64,000 nt of DNA from Eustoma russellianum (taxonomy: Eukaryota > Streptophyta > Magnoliopsida > Gentianales > Gentianaceae): positions 29,083,482 to 29,147,481 of the forward strand of contig AP025056.1 in assembly GCA_036186865.1 (NCBI GenBank), read 5' to 3'. Numbering within the stretch: position 1 is the first letter of the stretch; every line of letters starts with the position of its first letter. Below, piece by piece: positions 43,785-55,334 of this stretch. The notes under the pieces are model-generated. The model was given only the letters and a program-made list of their open reading frames with translations, did not search any database and was not told the origin of the DNA. The translations under genes and the position numbers were made by a program.

Positions 43785-44732
43785 CTAAACTGGCAAAGTA
43801 ATACTGGACCATGCAACCCAGTGGTGTCGATTCCCCCAATAAAAAGTAGCCATTTTCCAATGAATCATTTTAATGACCGACTTTGGCACTCCACCTGCCG
43901 CCATGACATGAAGGGGGAGCGCAGAAAGCACAGAACGCAATAAGACTAAACGTCCCGCTGAAGATAGAAGACGGGAATTCCAACCATGTAACCGGTCATC
44001 GAAATGTTGTAATAGAGTAGCAGAAAAGCGAGAACGGTTGATACTTTTGTGAAGATAAGAACCCAAATAGCGGAAAGACAATGCCGAAAGTCTCATCCCG
44101 AGTATTTCCTGCAAGTTTCGAACCCGCCGCATAGAGAGACGAGTCGATGGAATGATACTACTCTTTTGAAAATTTACCTTTTGTCCAGAAGCAGTTTCAT
44201 ATTCCGTTAAGAACCTTTTAAAATGGCGTATATTACGCTGTGTCCCTTGCAGGAAAATAAGGAGATCATCTGCATAAGCCAAATGAGATATGACAAATGG
44301 AATACGACCAAGCCTGAATGGCTGTATGTGGCCCGCAGCCACTAACGATGATAAGCCTCGGCTGAAACCCTCAGATGCCAGAATGAAAAGCAGAGGGGAT
44401 AAAGGATCCCCCTGTTTCACACCCCGATGTGGGCAAAAAGCTGGAGACGGTTCACCATTGATCAAAACTGATAATGTAGTGGCCCGGAGATGATTGAGGA
44501 TAATCCTAGTGAAAAATCCTGAAAAACCAAATTGTAACAAAAGGCGTTCCAGATAATCCCAACTGACCCGATCAAAAGCTTTCATCATATCCAATTTCAG
44601 GCATAGATGTGTAGTGCCATTATCCAACATATGTACCATTTCTCGTGCCAACAAAACTTGTGTGGAGATATCATACCCTGGGAGGAAACCTGTTTGTTCT
44701 GGAGAAATCAACTTGGGAAGAAGGAGGCCCAA
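43785..44732 (-). pseudogene. LINE-B ORF2 reverse transcriptase
   Basis: Open for 315 codons: LLPKLISPEQTGFLPGYDI, LCLKLDMMKAFDRVSWDYL, PHRGVKQGDPLSPLLFILAS, catalytic HLAYADDLLIFLQG (YADD), SFRYLGSYLHKSINRSRF, and MAAGGVPKSVIKMIHWKM. All essential RT blocks are present. Ends in a nonsense codon, and connects upstream through a frameshift near 44740. Confidence 0.93.
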
Positions 44733-45210
44733 ACGCGTCGCTATAATGCGGGGTACATACCTTACTCAGGTAATTTGTCAAACAGATTGGTCGGAAATCA
44801 CTGAAAGATTGCGGAGATGATGTTTTGGGTATCAAAGTAATAACTGCACTAGCCATAACCGATGGCTGTGGAATACCCAGGAAAAATTCTTGCACAGCCT
44901 TTTCTACATCTGAATGTATGACCGACCAACATGAACGATAGAACATACCATGAAAACCATCCGGGCCAGCTGCACTGTGAGGATCCAGATGCCACACGGC
45001 ATCTTTGATTTCGGCTGCAGTAGGAAGCCTGGTCAACATAGTATTGTCCTCGTCTGATATTAGCCGAGGATGTAAGAAAGTATAGCCGAATGATTCTGCG
45101 TAGATGCCGGTGCAAACAACTCCGTGTAAAAAGAAACCGCAGCTGCCATGATGTCAGCTGGCTCCGTTAATAAATGGCCCTCAGCATTATGGATGTGCTG
45201 AATACGCAAG
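44733..45210 (-). pseudogene. LINE-B ORF2 linker and RT N terminus
   Basis: The open part 45039-44671 has AVWHLDPHSAAGPDGFHGMF, VQEFFLGIPQPSVMASAVIT, LIPKTSS and DFRPICLTNYLSKV. Frameshifts separate it from the flanking parts (near 44740 and 45210), and a stop precedes 45039. Confidence 0.88.
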
Positions 45211-46312
45211 TGGTCCTCTTCCCTTTAACGATAGAATGGAAGAACTTTGTATTAGCATCACCCTCCTGAAGCCATTTAACTCGTGCTTTTTGCTTCCAGA
45301 AAAGTAATTCCGCGGTGGATGCTCGCAAATATTCGGCCTTGGATTTATTATATGCGGCCCTTGTTTCCTCCGTTGGCTGGGCATCCAAGGCTGCCTCTGC
45401 ATAATTTAATTGAGTCTCCGCATGTTTGAGGTTATTGAAAATATTGCCAAAGATATCAATATTCCACCGCTGAATATCCTTTCTGAATGAGAATAATTTT
45501 CTATAGAAACCATACATACCACCAATTGTAAGATATGACGACCATGTCTGCTTCATATAAGTATGAAAATCTGAGTGATGTAACCATGCGTCTAAAAACC
45601 GGAATGTGCGCTGGCTATTACCCCCATTTCGACGATATAACAACAGAAATGGCATGTGATCAGAGGCAACCCTCGGCAGATGTGATAACTGCAACTCCGC
45701 AAAGCTATCTTGGAATGCAGAATTAATAAACAGCCAATCTAACCTGCGACTTATACGACCAAGACCTCTCCCATCTGCCCAAGTAAATCTTGAGCCTAGG
45801 TGCGGAGGAGCCATGAGAGTGCACCGTTCAATGCAGTCATTAAAATCTTGTAATGCTGCTAATGATGGAACAGACCGGCCACGATGATCCTCTAATGCTC
45901 GAAAAGTGTTAAAATCACCACCAACCATCCAAGGAAAATGACACGAAACAGCAAAATCACACAATGCCTGCCAAAGAGGACGTCGCAGGGTGGGCGTAGT
46001 GTTGGCATATACCACCGAAAATACAAACGTCCATTGTAATGAAACGGATTGAAGAGTAAAATGCACCACCTGATCCTGATCCTGAGTAGCAAGTAATCGA
46101 AACTCAGCATCACGCCAAAAAAACCAAATACGATGTGACTGTGAAGCATAAGAATGTGTAAAACCAAGCTGCAACATGAATCTACAGATGCTTGAAGGAG
46201 TGTGTTTGGGCTCTAGTAAAGCTAGTAAATGCAAACGATGCTCCAAAATCAATTGTTTTAATCTAGGTAATGAGGCACGCATGCCCCTAATATTCCAAAC
46301 TAAGCTATTCAT
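45167..46312 (-). pseudogene. LINE-B ORF2 endonuclease domain
   Basis: Starts MNSLVWNIRGMRASLPRLKQ. The apurinic-type endonuclease signature is complete: Asn in WNIRG, Glu in LLEPKH, Asp/Asn in GGDFNTFRAL, DWLFINSAF, and SDH in VASDHMPFLLL. The 381-codon frame ends by frameshift after NTKFFHSIVKGKR. This domain nicks the target DNA to start target-primed reverse transcription. Confidence 0.93.
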
Positions 46313-47276
46313 TGAGAAAGAGAGGTACTTCCCTGGACAATGTGAGAAGCGCTACGAGTTAAGATCGTGGAAGGCGGGAGAGGTGGCAAGTCTTTACGAG
46401 CGCGTCGCTTGCGTCTTGGCACTACTGGTATAAACTCTGTCGCATTCTCAGTATTCTTCAAACGTGATATCAAAACCTCCTCATCCGGCGAGGGTGGTAT
46501 ACACTGCATCCGACGAGCTATATCATCTGGAAAATCCAAAATCTCTTCAGCCGACCCCTCAATAGGTAAATCCGTGTCAGAGGAATGACCTGTTTCGACG
46601 TGGGTTGGCTCGACAGGCAGTTGTTGATCCGCAGCATCACAAAATTCCTCTTCAGAATGAGCAGCAGCAACACGATGATGTGGTGAAGCCAATGGTGGAA
46701 CATCAACCTCTGGCTGCATGTTGGGAGCCAAATTCTGTTGGGACTCCGACCCAGGTAGGGAGTGATCAACACCGGCAGTAGGTTCAGCAAAGATAGCAGG
46801 CTGAGACAATGTCGACTCCGTCACTCGCTTTTTGACTGGGGTCCAACGTTGCCGCGGTGGGCGGTTCGACTTCGGCGGAGGTGGCGGCGGGGGAGGAGGC
46901 GGCGGGGGAGGGGCCGTACCAGTTGTCTTATATGGACATGCAGCTGCTGCATGACCTAATCTGTGGCATGACGTGCAAAAGAGTGGTAGATCCTCGTAAA
47001 CTATGGATTGCAAGATCATTCGTCCTTTCGCCTGCAGATAAATTTTTTGGGGCAATTCCTGTGATACATCAACTTCAACACAGACTCGAGCCACTGATGG
47101 GCGCAGGCCATCTGAAGTGGCGACATCTAATTTCAATGGTGTACCAATCGGCCTAACAACTTCAAATAGAGCTGCTCGATGATGCAGATGAATTGGTAAA
47201 GATAGCAGCACCACCCAGATTGGAACGATAGGTACGTCAGTGCTTGGATCAAAATCTACAGTTCACTTTGTAATCC
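46309..47276 (-). pseudogene. LINE-B ORF1, C-terminal part
   Basis: Frame 47214-46309: FEVVRPIGTPLKLDVATSDG, VARVCVEVDVSQELPQ, YEDLPLFCTSCHRLGHAAAA with the CCHC zinc knuckle CTSCHRLGHAAAAC, then a run of 13 prolines and a Pro/Glu-rich tail ending LPPSTILTRSAS. Together with the upstream part this is the DUF4283-type RNA-binding ORF1 of plant L1s. Overlaps the ORF2 start by 4 bases (ATGA). Confidence 0.88.
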
Positions 47277-47666
47277 TCATATGCAATCCAGAAAAATCTG
47301 CCATGATCGACGATAGAAGCAGCGCAAATAATCCGCTTCATTGCGGAAATTCAAAAGGATATGCGATTGATCAATCAATGTAATGCGTAAATCTTGATGG
47401 AAACCAATTTTCTCAAAAACCTCACGTATAACTTTTAGAGGTGGCCTGCCATACCAAAATGTGCCAACCAAAGAATACTTGTAGGGTTCAGCCAGTGCCT
47501 CAATTTCAGCATCTAGAAAGGAAATCAACGGAAGGCCTTTGTATCGAGAAACCGCTTTCGGCGCAATGTCTATATTGCCGGAATGGGTCGCGCTGGCGAC
47601 AACCGCAGCGAAACTCAGTGCAGATGTCATGTGAGTCGCGAAAGTGATGAATAAGAGAATCAGCAA
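47277..47666 (-). pseudogene. LINE-B ORF1, N-terminal part
   Basis: SFAAVVASATHSGNIDIAPK, RYKGLPLISFLDAEIEALAE, GTFWYGRPPLKVIREVFEK and LLNFRNEADYLRCFYRRSW form the DUF4283 core. An extra T at about 47296 shifts the frame, and a TGA replaces Trp at about 47262 compared with LINE-D. The in-frame ATG nearer SFAAVV (47628-47630) is the more likely start. Confidence 0.85.
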
Positions 47667-47827
47667 TTCGAAACTCGGTGCAGGGACGAGATGGTGCGAA
47701 TAGAATGCAGAATTGGATGGGGGAGGGAAACGGAAGCGGGTTTGTGCGAAAGAGAGGCAGTTCCGGCAGTAGCGGCGGCGGCGGCTAGCGCCGCCGGGAG
47801 GAATCGCCAGAGAGAAACATCAGCGTA
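47667..47827 (-). promoter_or_regulatory. LINE-B 5' UTR with presumed internal promoter
   Basis: GC-rich (CCGGCGGCGCTAGCCGCCGC palindrome-like stretch near 47790). Full-length LINEs carry their promoter here; no specific element is identified. Confidence 0.45.
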
Positions 47828-47832
47828 ACATA

Positions 47833-47873
<41 letters not shown>

Positions 47874-47877
47874 ATAT

Positions 47878-47910
<33 letters not shown>

Positions 47911-47943
47911 CATACATACATATATATATATATAACATAAATT
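47828..47943 (+). repeat. (TA)n/(CATA)n microsatellite
   Basis: Alternating TATATA and CATACATA runs to the right of LINE-B. It matches the CATACATACATATATAT on the other side, so LINE-B probably landed in simple sequence. Confidence 0.9.
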
Positions 47944-47959
47944 ACATATATTATATAAC

Positions 47960-48898
47960 AGGAAAATGCGGCATCACATCATCTGGCAGCCTACGCGATG
48001 CAACATCCTACTTTCATTAGCTTTACAGCATCAGCAGAACTGCCAGCTGTGGTACGAGGATGCATCTTCACAGACTTATCAACTCCATACTTGCGTCCAG
48101 AACATGGCTAGATTGTTTTTCTCTGCTTGTATCATTGTCTTGATACAGACAGCACTGATACTCTGTGAATTCTACTGCTGCTTATGTAATACCATACGTC
48201 AATTTTATTGTTACTACACTTGTGACTCTTCTCGACTAATGATGTTGCGAGGTATATTGGTGGCAGCCTGTGCGCATTACTGGGGGGAGCTCCAAATCTC
48301 TTTGCAGTGGCTTCTCATCATACTGCCAGTCGTTACTTGGTGGTTGTCTGTATTCCAATGGAGTACAGACAACATAGGTACGTCCTTTAAATGTACAAGG
48401 CTAGGTATACTTCATATCTATAAGTATGGCATTAACTTTTTGTCTTCTCATGCATGGTTCCTGGGCTGCTGGCACACGGATAATCATATGAATGAGAGTT
48501 CTTGAGAGTACACAACATTTACAGAATCAACAATCAGACGCAATTTCACTCAAGTAGGAGCAACTCGTTCGTGTTTAAAGCTTACATTTCATTTCATATT
48601 GTACACTGCCATGTCTACACACTCCAATTATATAAATATGTACGCTTTTTCCTTCGCCAAGGTTTTATCCACAAGGGTGGTTTTACTTGGCAAGGTTTTA
48701 ATGTGGCATATCATATATAATTGGAGACTGGCAATCATTAGTTCGTTACACTCACATTTCGCTTACGATGACTCTTTGTGTAATTCCATATATTATATAA
48801 CTTTTTTTAAAAAAATTTTGTTTAAAAAAAATTCCATTAGTTCGTTACACTCACAGTTCGTTACACTTATTTCAATAAAATTTTGTTTAAAAAAACTC
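47960..48898 (+). mobile_element. LINE-C, 5'-truncated LINE
   Basis: Starts within RNase H (NAASHHLAAYAMQ, about 47964-48111), then the 3' region with the terminal block at 48634-48710 and an A-rich end (TTTAAAAAAACTCC). TSD candidate ACATA(TA)TTATATAAC at 47944-47959 and 48899-48912. A further ATATATTATATAAC at 48788-48801 and a duplicated TTAGTTCGTTACACTCACA complicate the 3' end. Confidence 0.8.
47964..48113 (+). pseudogene. LINE-C RNase H C-terminal fragment
   Basis: A frame from the first bases reads NAASHHLAAYAMQHPTFIS and ends EHG-stop at about 48111. It aligns with NMAAHYLAQHG...LP(P/A)LV of LINE-A and LINE-D. Confidence 0.7.
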
Positions 48899-48913
48899 CA
48901 CATATTATATAAC

Positions 48914-49138
48914 TTTGCAATAAATCAAATTCTCCCTTTTTTTCATTTAGTGGCATTCGGCAGTGCACCCCAAAAAAAAGCATTGTTCCCACTTATTAAA
49001 TTCAACACAAGATATTATATAACGTTAAGAAGTGATAAGTAAATTATCCTGCTGGCCAAAATCCATGATTTTCACAAACTCTATTTTTTTGATTGTATAA
49101 CAGTTTTACCAAAATCCATATTTATGCATACACAGCGG

Positions 49139-49171
<33 letters not shown>

Positions 49172-49180
49172 GACACACAT
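48914..49180. other. Tek-2 LTR segment between LINE-C and LINE-D
   Basis: AT-rich non-coding sequence ending in a (CA)n(TA)n microsatellite (49138-49172). No gene. Confidence 0.6.
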
Positions 49181-49415
49181 ATGTATTCATCCATCTGTGT
49201 GTGAAAAGATGGCTCCTTTTCTGCTCTAGCGATCGTCTTCAACAGCGTTGGCGGCGCCGCAATGTTGATCCACCACAACAATTCCATTCTTCTGCCTTCT
49301 TCTAAATTCTATTGTACTGTTTCAAATTACCTACATCGAGGGATATTTACGGTCGTCTTCATCGCAATTGGATATATATGCCATTATCCTCCGTCTTTCA
49401 TTTGCGATCACAGTA

Positions 49416-50640
49416 ATGGATAAATCATCAACTTCGACTCCGATCGCACCTGCTCCTTCATTCGCTGCGGTAGTTGCCAATGCCACAATGGTGGCAATCT
49501 CGCCTAAAACAGTCTCATGGTATAAAGGTATTCCTATGATATCTTTCTTAGATGATGAAATTGATGCATTAGCGGTTCCATATCATTTTTCATTGGTTGT
49601 CACTTTTTGGTATGGTCACCCTCCATTGAAAGTTATTCGTGATGTGTTTGAGCGTATTGGATTTCGCAATGATCTACGTATAACCCTGATTGATCAATCC
49701 CATGTTCTACTAAATTTTTGCCATGAGCCGGAATACCTACGTTGCTTTTATCGTCGTTCTTGGAGCATTTCTGGATGTCACATGAGGGTTACAAAATGGA
49801 TGGTAGATTTTGATCCCGCTGCGGATGTACCCATTGTTCCGGTTTGGGTGGCATTCCCTGGACTCCCCATTCACTTCATCATAAAGCAGCACTTTTTGAG
49901 ATTGTTAGGCCGATAGGCACTCTAATAAAGTTGGATATAGCTATGTCAGATGGTTTACGGCCCTCAGTAGCTAGAGTTTGCGTTGAAGCAGATGTATCTC
50001 AAGAACTGCCTAAGAAAATTTATTTACAGGCGAAGAAAAAACTGATTCTACAACAAGCAGTCTATGAAGATTTGCCATTATTTTTTACAACTTGTCGTTG
50101 ACTAAGCCATGCAACAGGAGATTGTGAAAAGGCATCCCCACCACCGGCTCCTGTGCAGCATCCACAAACACGGTGGACACCAAAGAAGCAAGATTCACAA
50201 CGTAGTATTGAGGCTGCAACTATACCGCCACGAATTTTGACACGACCCACCACCCCTGAAGCAGCTATTTCCCCTTCTCTTGCATTACCATTGCCCACAC
50301 CAAGTTATGTATGGGATATCTCAAAGTTGGGTTCAGATGCTGAATATGCCCCTATCCAAACGATACTGACGGTGGGGAGATAGGTCATTCATCTGATACA
50401 GAAGTACAAGCTATGGATCTTCTTTCGAATTTGCCCTCAGTTTCAGATGATATTACACACAAAATCACTTTGTTGCTGCAGTCTCCATCAGAGGAAATCT
50501 TATTATCTCGGATTGTTGATCCCTGGTATACGGAAGGATTTATTCCCGTGGTCTCTCGTCGTTGCCATAGAACTCGCAAGGAGCTGCCACCACTACCGCC
50601 CTCTATGATTCTTACTAAGAGTGCAACTCGCTCTTCGTAA
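49416..50640 (+). pseudogene. LINE-D ORF1
   Basis: The start MDKSSTSTPIAPAPSFAAVV at 49416 is preferred (an in-frame ATG lies at 49368). DUF4283 core: WYKGIPMISFLDDEIDALAV, TFWYGHPPLKVIRDVFERIG, CFYRRSWSISGCHMRVTKWM. A frameshift near 49880 leads to FEIVRPIGTLIKLDIAMSDG. The zinc knuckle region is broken by a stop (FTTCR-stop-LSHATGDC, 50099). A C-terminal piece ends SMILTKSATRSS-stop at 50640. Confidence 0.88.
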
Positions 50641-50663
50641 GGAAGTGATTCAACTCTTTCATC

Positions 50664-51840
50664 ATGAATATTATGACATGGAATATAAGAGGTCTGAGAA
50701 CCTCTTTTGCGAGATTAAATCATTTGGTACATATGCATAAAATAGGACTTTTGGCACTAATTGAACCTAAGCACCCTACAGACAGCATTACTCAATATGG
50801 ATTGGATCTCGGGTTTCTCTTCTTCACATGGATCAGCGTCTGGGAAGATATGGATTTACTGTCACTCTCACATTTTTCGGCTCTAATCTGTTCAGGATGA
50901 AGACCAAGTGATTCATCTACAATTCAATTATATCTCGTTAAACCTAATGTTTACCTGCTCTTTTATTTATGCTCGCTACACTATTCTTCTTCGTCGCCAG
51001 TTATGGGAGTGTCTAAGAGCATACTCAATACAGATAAGTACTTCGTGGCTGTTATGTGGAGACTTTAATACATTTCGTTCTCTTGATCATCATAGTGGTC
51101 GCTCTCAACCCTCATTATCTTCCTTACAGGATTTTAATAATTGCATTGAGGACTGTTGCTGATGAGCCCTCCCTTTCACGGCCCCTGATATACATGGAGC
51201 GACAGATGTGGATTAGGTTTGGTTAAACGTCGCCTTGACTGGGTTTTTATCAATTCTAGGTTTCAAGATGAATTTGATGACTTACGTCTTACGCATTTGC
51301 CCAGTATTTCTTCTGACCATACTCCATTATTACTTGTATGTGGTAAGACGCAATATACTGGGCGTCGTCCTTTTTGTTTTCTAGATGCTAGGCTTACTCA
51401 TTCAGATTTCCACTCCTATGTCGAGGATGCATAAAAATCATATCCTACAACGGGGGGTATGCATGGTTTTTACAACAAGTTATCTCGACTGACTAAAGAT
51501 ATACAAATCTAGAATAAAAACATATTTGGGAACATTTTTAGTCATGTGTTACATTTTGAAGCAGAAGTCCAACGGGCAGAAGCCGCATGGGACTAGGATC
51601 CGACGGAGGCTAATCGCATATGTTATCATTGGGCAAAGGCAAAATATATTCAGGCTACGAAATACCAGTTTCAATATTGGAAGCAGAAAGTTAGAGTTAG
51701 ATGGATTCAAAATGGGGATGCCAACACAAAATATTTTCATTTTATTATTAAGGGTCGACGGTCACATCTGCACATCCAACAAATTAATACATCAGAAGGC
51801 ATGCTATGTGATACCCAAGAAACAATTCATAATGAAGTAG
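50664..51840 (+). pseudogene. LINE-D ORF2 endonuclease region
   Basis: MNIMTWNIRGLRTSFARLNH, ALIEPKHP, LLCGDFNTFRSLDHHSGRSQ, DWVFINSRFQ and SSDHTPLLLV carry all the endonuclease residues. Frame changes at about 50890, 51162, 51220 and 51432, and a degraded linker to 51840. Confidence 0.88.
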
Positions 51841-53300
51841 TTTCTTTTTATAGAAATTTATTTGCGAAGGAGGCAACGGGTGACTATGAGAATATTTTGC
51901 AATATATACCAAACATAGTCTCCCATGATGAAAATCTCTTTTTGACTCGAATCTCTAATGCGAAGGAGGTTAAGGATGTTGTTTGGCAGCTTCATCCAAA
52001 AAAGTGCTGCAGGTCCATATGGTTATCATGGTAATTTCTTTCGTTTCTGTTGGTCAATCATACACACAGATGTACTCATTGCAGTGCAGGAATTCTTCCT
52101 TGGAGTGCCACAACCTGCGATCATGGCTGGAGCTTTAATAACCCTTTTACCGAATGTACACTCACCCCATACTTTTACCGACTACAGGCCTATATGTTTG
52201 ACAAATTTTATTAGTAAGGTATCTACTCGTATAATCGCAACACGCTTGAGTACATTGCTTCCTAAATTAATCTCGCCTGAACAAATTGGATTCTTGAAAG
52301 GATATGACATTTCTTCCGAAGTGTTGTTAGCCAGGGAACTCATACATATGTTAGACAAGGGCGGAAATCAACTATGTTTGAAATTGGACATGATGAAGGC
52401 ATTTGATCGAGCCAGTTGGGAGTATTTGGAATTGTTGCTTCTGAAATTTGGCTTCTCAGGTTTTTTTACACGGATAATACTGAATCATTTGCGCTGCGCA
52501 CGATTATCTATCATGATTAATGGCAATCCATCTGCCTATTTTCGGCCTTATCGTGGAGTGAAGCAAGGTGATCCACTTTCCCCATTACTATTCATATTAT
52601 CATCAGAAGGTTTTAGTCGAGGCATAAAAGCTTTGGTTGTAGTAAATTCATTGCAACCTTTTCGAGTTGGACGTATGCCCTTTCATGTCACACATCTTGC
52701 ATATGCAGACGATTTACTTGTCTTTCTTTGGGGCACAACACGAACTTTATAGCGATTTCAGTTATTTCTATATTAATATGAGAAGGCATCGGGGCAAAAG
52801 ATTAATTATAATAAAAGCTGATTCATTCCATCCACAAACATCTATACACGACGACAGTCAATTTTTTTGGCAATTCTAGGTATGCTTCCAACACATCTAC
52901 CCTTTCGATATCTGGGCTCTATGTTGCATAAAGGAGTTACTCGAGCTGGTCATTGTACGACGCTGATAGAACATATAGACACACACCTACATGGATGGCA
53001 TAACAAATTACTATCACAGACAGGCAGACTGGTCTTACTACGCTATGTCATTTCTTCCCTTCCATTACACATTATGGCAGCAGGAGACCTGTCAAAATCA
53101 GTGATTAAGATTATTGAACAAAAAATGTCTCAATTTTATTGGGGCCATCGGCGACACTGGCTTCATGGGCAAAAATTCGAATGCCTTGTTTGGAAGGAGG
53201 TTTGGTATAAGAGATTTTCGAGCCTTACAATCGGCATTTTTTTGTCGAATCTGGTGGTATTATCAGCAGAATCACACCCTTTGGAGTAAGTTTATGCACG
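51841..53300 (+). pseudogene. LINE-D ORF2 reverse transcriptase
   Basis: The open frame 51958-52752 holds RPICLTNFISKVSTRIIATR, ISPEQIGFLKGYDISSEVLL, LCLKLDMMKAFDRASWEYLE, YRGVKQGDPLSPLLFILSSE and the catalytic HLAYADDLLVFLWG (near 52700). It ends at 52752; the thumb part (FRYLGSMLHKGVTRAGH, MAAGDLSKSVIKIIEQKMSQ) resumes at 52867 in another frame. Confidence 0.9.
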
Positions 53301-54540
53301 CTAAATATGGGATCGAGGAGATTATCTCCCTCAATTACCAGACTCTCCTATTTGGAAATTAATATGTCGGACTCATAATCTTTGTGAGCAATATTATAAA
53401 TATGATGGAAATCATATACTATGGAAACCCACTCAATTGGGAGAGTTTACTGTGGGCTCAGCATATGACTTATGCCGTGAGCCGCGTCCAACAAAATTAT
53501 CAGCTCAGTGTATTTGGCACAAGCATCATCGTCCAATTATTTCTAATTTTCTATGGCGTCTTTATCATTGCGCTCTTCCATTGGAGGATTATATTGGATA
53601 ATATACAATCTCTCGCCCCACCATATGTGCCTTTTGTAAGCTGGCATCCGTAGAGGTAGATCATATTTTCCTATATTGTTCATTTATTCGGCCTCTCTCG
53701 ACATTTTATTCTGCAACGTTGGCTGGTCCAACTCGGACGACTCATCATTTATGGTCCTATTTGTTGTCTTGGTTTTTTTGCGGCTCCTCATCCACACTTG
53801 TCGGTGTTTTGCGCATAGTCATTCCAGGTATGATCATTTACAATGTTTGGCGTGTTTACGTCTCACTCATATATGGGGATACAGTCTCTTTCACGCCAGC
53901 CTCTCTCAGGGTAGTTATTCGATCCGACATTTATTTGTGGGCTAAGACGATAGATTACACAAAACTTGCTTCGGGCTACCCGGCTGTCCAGCCCTTAGGT
54001 ATTCTCCTGCCTCTTCATGTCAAATGGATACAAGTAGTTCGCTGGATTTTTCCACCTACAGGTAGATTAAAGCTGAATACAGATGCTGCAGTGGGAAGAT
54101 CATTTGCTACAGGTGGAGCAATATTATGCGATCACACAGGTGCATGTGTGCACGCGTTGTCTTTTCGCTTGCCGCCATCCAATCCACTTCTAGCGGAGAT
54201 ACAGACGGCAGTGTTTGCTCTGCTATATTTCTTGCCCTTACAACGGGAAATTATTTTAGAAACGGATTGCAAACAGTTGACTCATGCATTAATCTAGCCA
54301 CCACATATTCCGACTCAGTTTCACATTCGCATGCTTCACACTTTGTCTTCACACAGCGGAATCCAAATACATCACACATTCACGGAGGCCAACATGGCGG
54401 CACACTATTTGGCGCAATATGGATACATACACCTACGACAACTTATTTTACTTATTCCACTCTTCCATCTTTGGTTCGCAACTGCATTACACTGGATGTC
54501 ACAACTGGGCATCTCCGGCATGGGTAATTCAATGCTCTCA
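53301..54540 (+). pseudogene. LINE-D ORF2 zinc finger and RNase H
   Basis: A decayed zf-RVT is near 53620-53690 (CAFCKLASVEVDHIFLYC across frames). RNase H is clearer: Asp in LKLNTDAAVGRSFATGGAIL, Glu in NPLLAEIQTAVFALLYFLPL, Asp in IILETDCKQL, then after a stop at 54296 TFTEANMAAHYLAQYG. ORF2 ends near 54540. Confidence 0.85.
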
Positions 54541-55040
54541 TCTCCAACAGTCTTCCATAGGGATTGGTTTTTCCTCGTCTGCCCTGCCTGCAATCTGTGG
54601 GATCCAGGCAGACTGGGTATGATAATTTTTCATCGATCTTACACCATATTAGACTTTCATTGGTATGCGATACTTAATCTGCTTCTGTTTGGCTTCGCAT
54701 GTCGATCTCTGGACACTCCGACGACTGTTCGTACCACCTTCACCCAAACATTCGTGCATGACAAGCATATTCAAGAATCAGTAATTGTTTCGAAAGGTGT
54801 AAATATGTACTCTTTTTCCTTCGTGTAGGATTTTATCCACTAGGGTGGTTTTGCCTGCCAAGGTTTTAATGAGGCATATCATACACCTTTTGAACATTAC
54901 AACTTTTGTCGACATCCATGTACTTATATGTTCCGAGCTTTATCATCATTCATTCTACTATGTCATGACTTTCTATGTAAGAATATTATTCCTCCGCCAT
55001 AAGTGAGGGCATATTAATAAAATATGGAGTCTGATACTCC
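54541..55040 (+). other. LINE-D 3' region with one hairpin module
   Basis: Anchor TTCCATAGGGATTGG at 54553, then stem CTGCCTG (54584-54590) / CAGGCAG (54605-54611), with an alternative stem GTCTGCC (54577-54583) / GGCAGAC (54607-54613). Terminal block 54801-54880 with CCAC-TAGG-GTGG, then CCTCCGCCATAAGTGAGG and the A tail. Confidence 0.7.
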
Positions 55041-55334
55041 TTTTTAAAAAAATGTATTCATCCATGTATGAAATTAGTAATACCAATGTAGGATTCATAT
55101 TTTGATACAATAATAACGATATGAATTTCACAAATTCACAATAAGTACAGAAATGGTACTTACTTTGATCGTATATACTATAGGGAATCTTCCTAATATA
55201 TGAATTTTGATTTGGTAACTAATCGTAGTTTGAACTTTTTGGTATTATTTTATTTTTCCATCTGGTCACCTTCACTTATCCAACATTATTATGATTTTTT
55301 TTGTTATTACCCCTGATGGACACGGGACGTAACA

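Larger units (their letters stand above)
41357..47827 (-). mobile_element. LINE-B, near full-length L1-type LINE (about 6.5 kb)
   Basis: Minus strand: 5' UTR (47827-47640), ORF1 (47666-46309), ORF2 (46312-42453, with endonuclease, RT, zinc finger and RNase H), a long 3' region (42452-41365) and the tail (T8 on the plus strand at 41356-41363). ACATATATAT on both sides (41347-41356 and 47828-47837) may be the TSD but sits in simple sequence. It is the best preserved LINE in the window, with only a few disabling changes. Confidence 0.9.
49195..55051 (+). mobile_element. LINE-D, full-length L1-type LINE (5,857 bp)
   Basis: Flanked by the perfect 14-bp TSD ATGTATTCATCCAT (49181-49194 and 55052-55065), with a 3' tail CTTTTTAAAAAAA. 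Contains 5' UTR, ORF1, ORF2 (endonuclease, RT, zinc finger, RNase H) and a 3' region. ORFs hold more stops and shifts than those of LINE-B, so it is older or was already defective. Confidence 0.95.
37071..55334 (-). repeat. Tek-2 left (3') LTR, split by five LINE insertions
   Basis: Begins TGTAGTCC (minus-strand end GGACTACA) and ends GGGACGTAACA (minus-strand start TGTTACGTCCC). 37080-39061 matches 57790-59868 in order, with many small differences. LTR sequence then continues in pieces: 39062-39095, 39288-39404, 41264-41356, 47828-47959, 48899-49194 and 55052-55334. Assignment of the pieces to one LTR is inferred from target duplications and the terminal boundary. Confidence 0.7.

Noticed and set aside
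47660..47938. Minus-strand ORF beginning MLYIYICMYVYIYI
   Set aside because: Microsatellite translation joined to the LINE-B 5' UTR.
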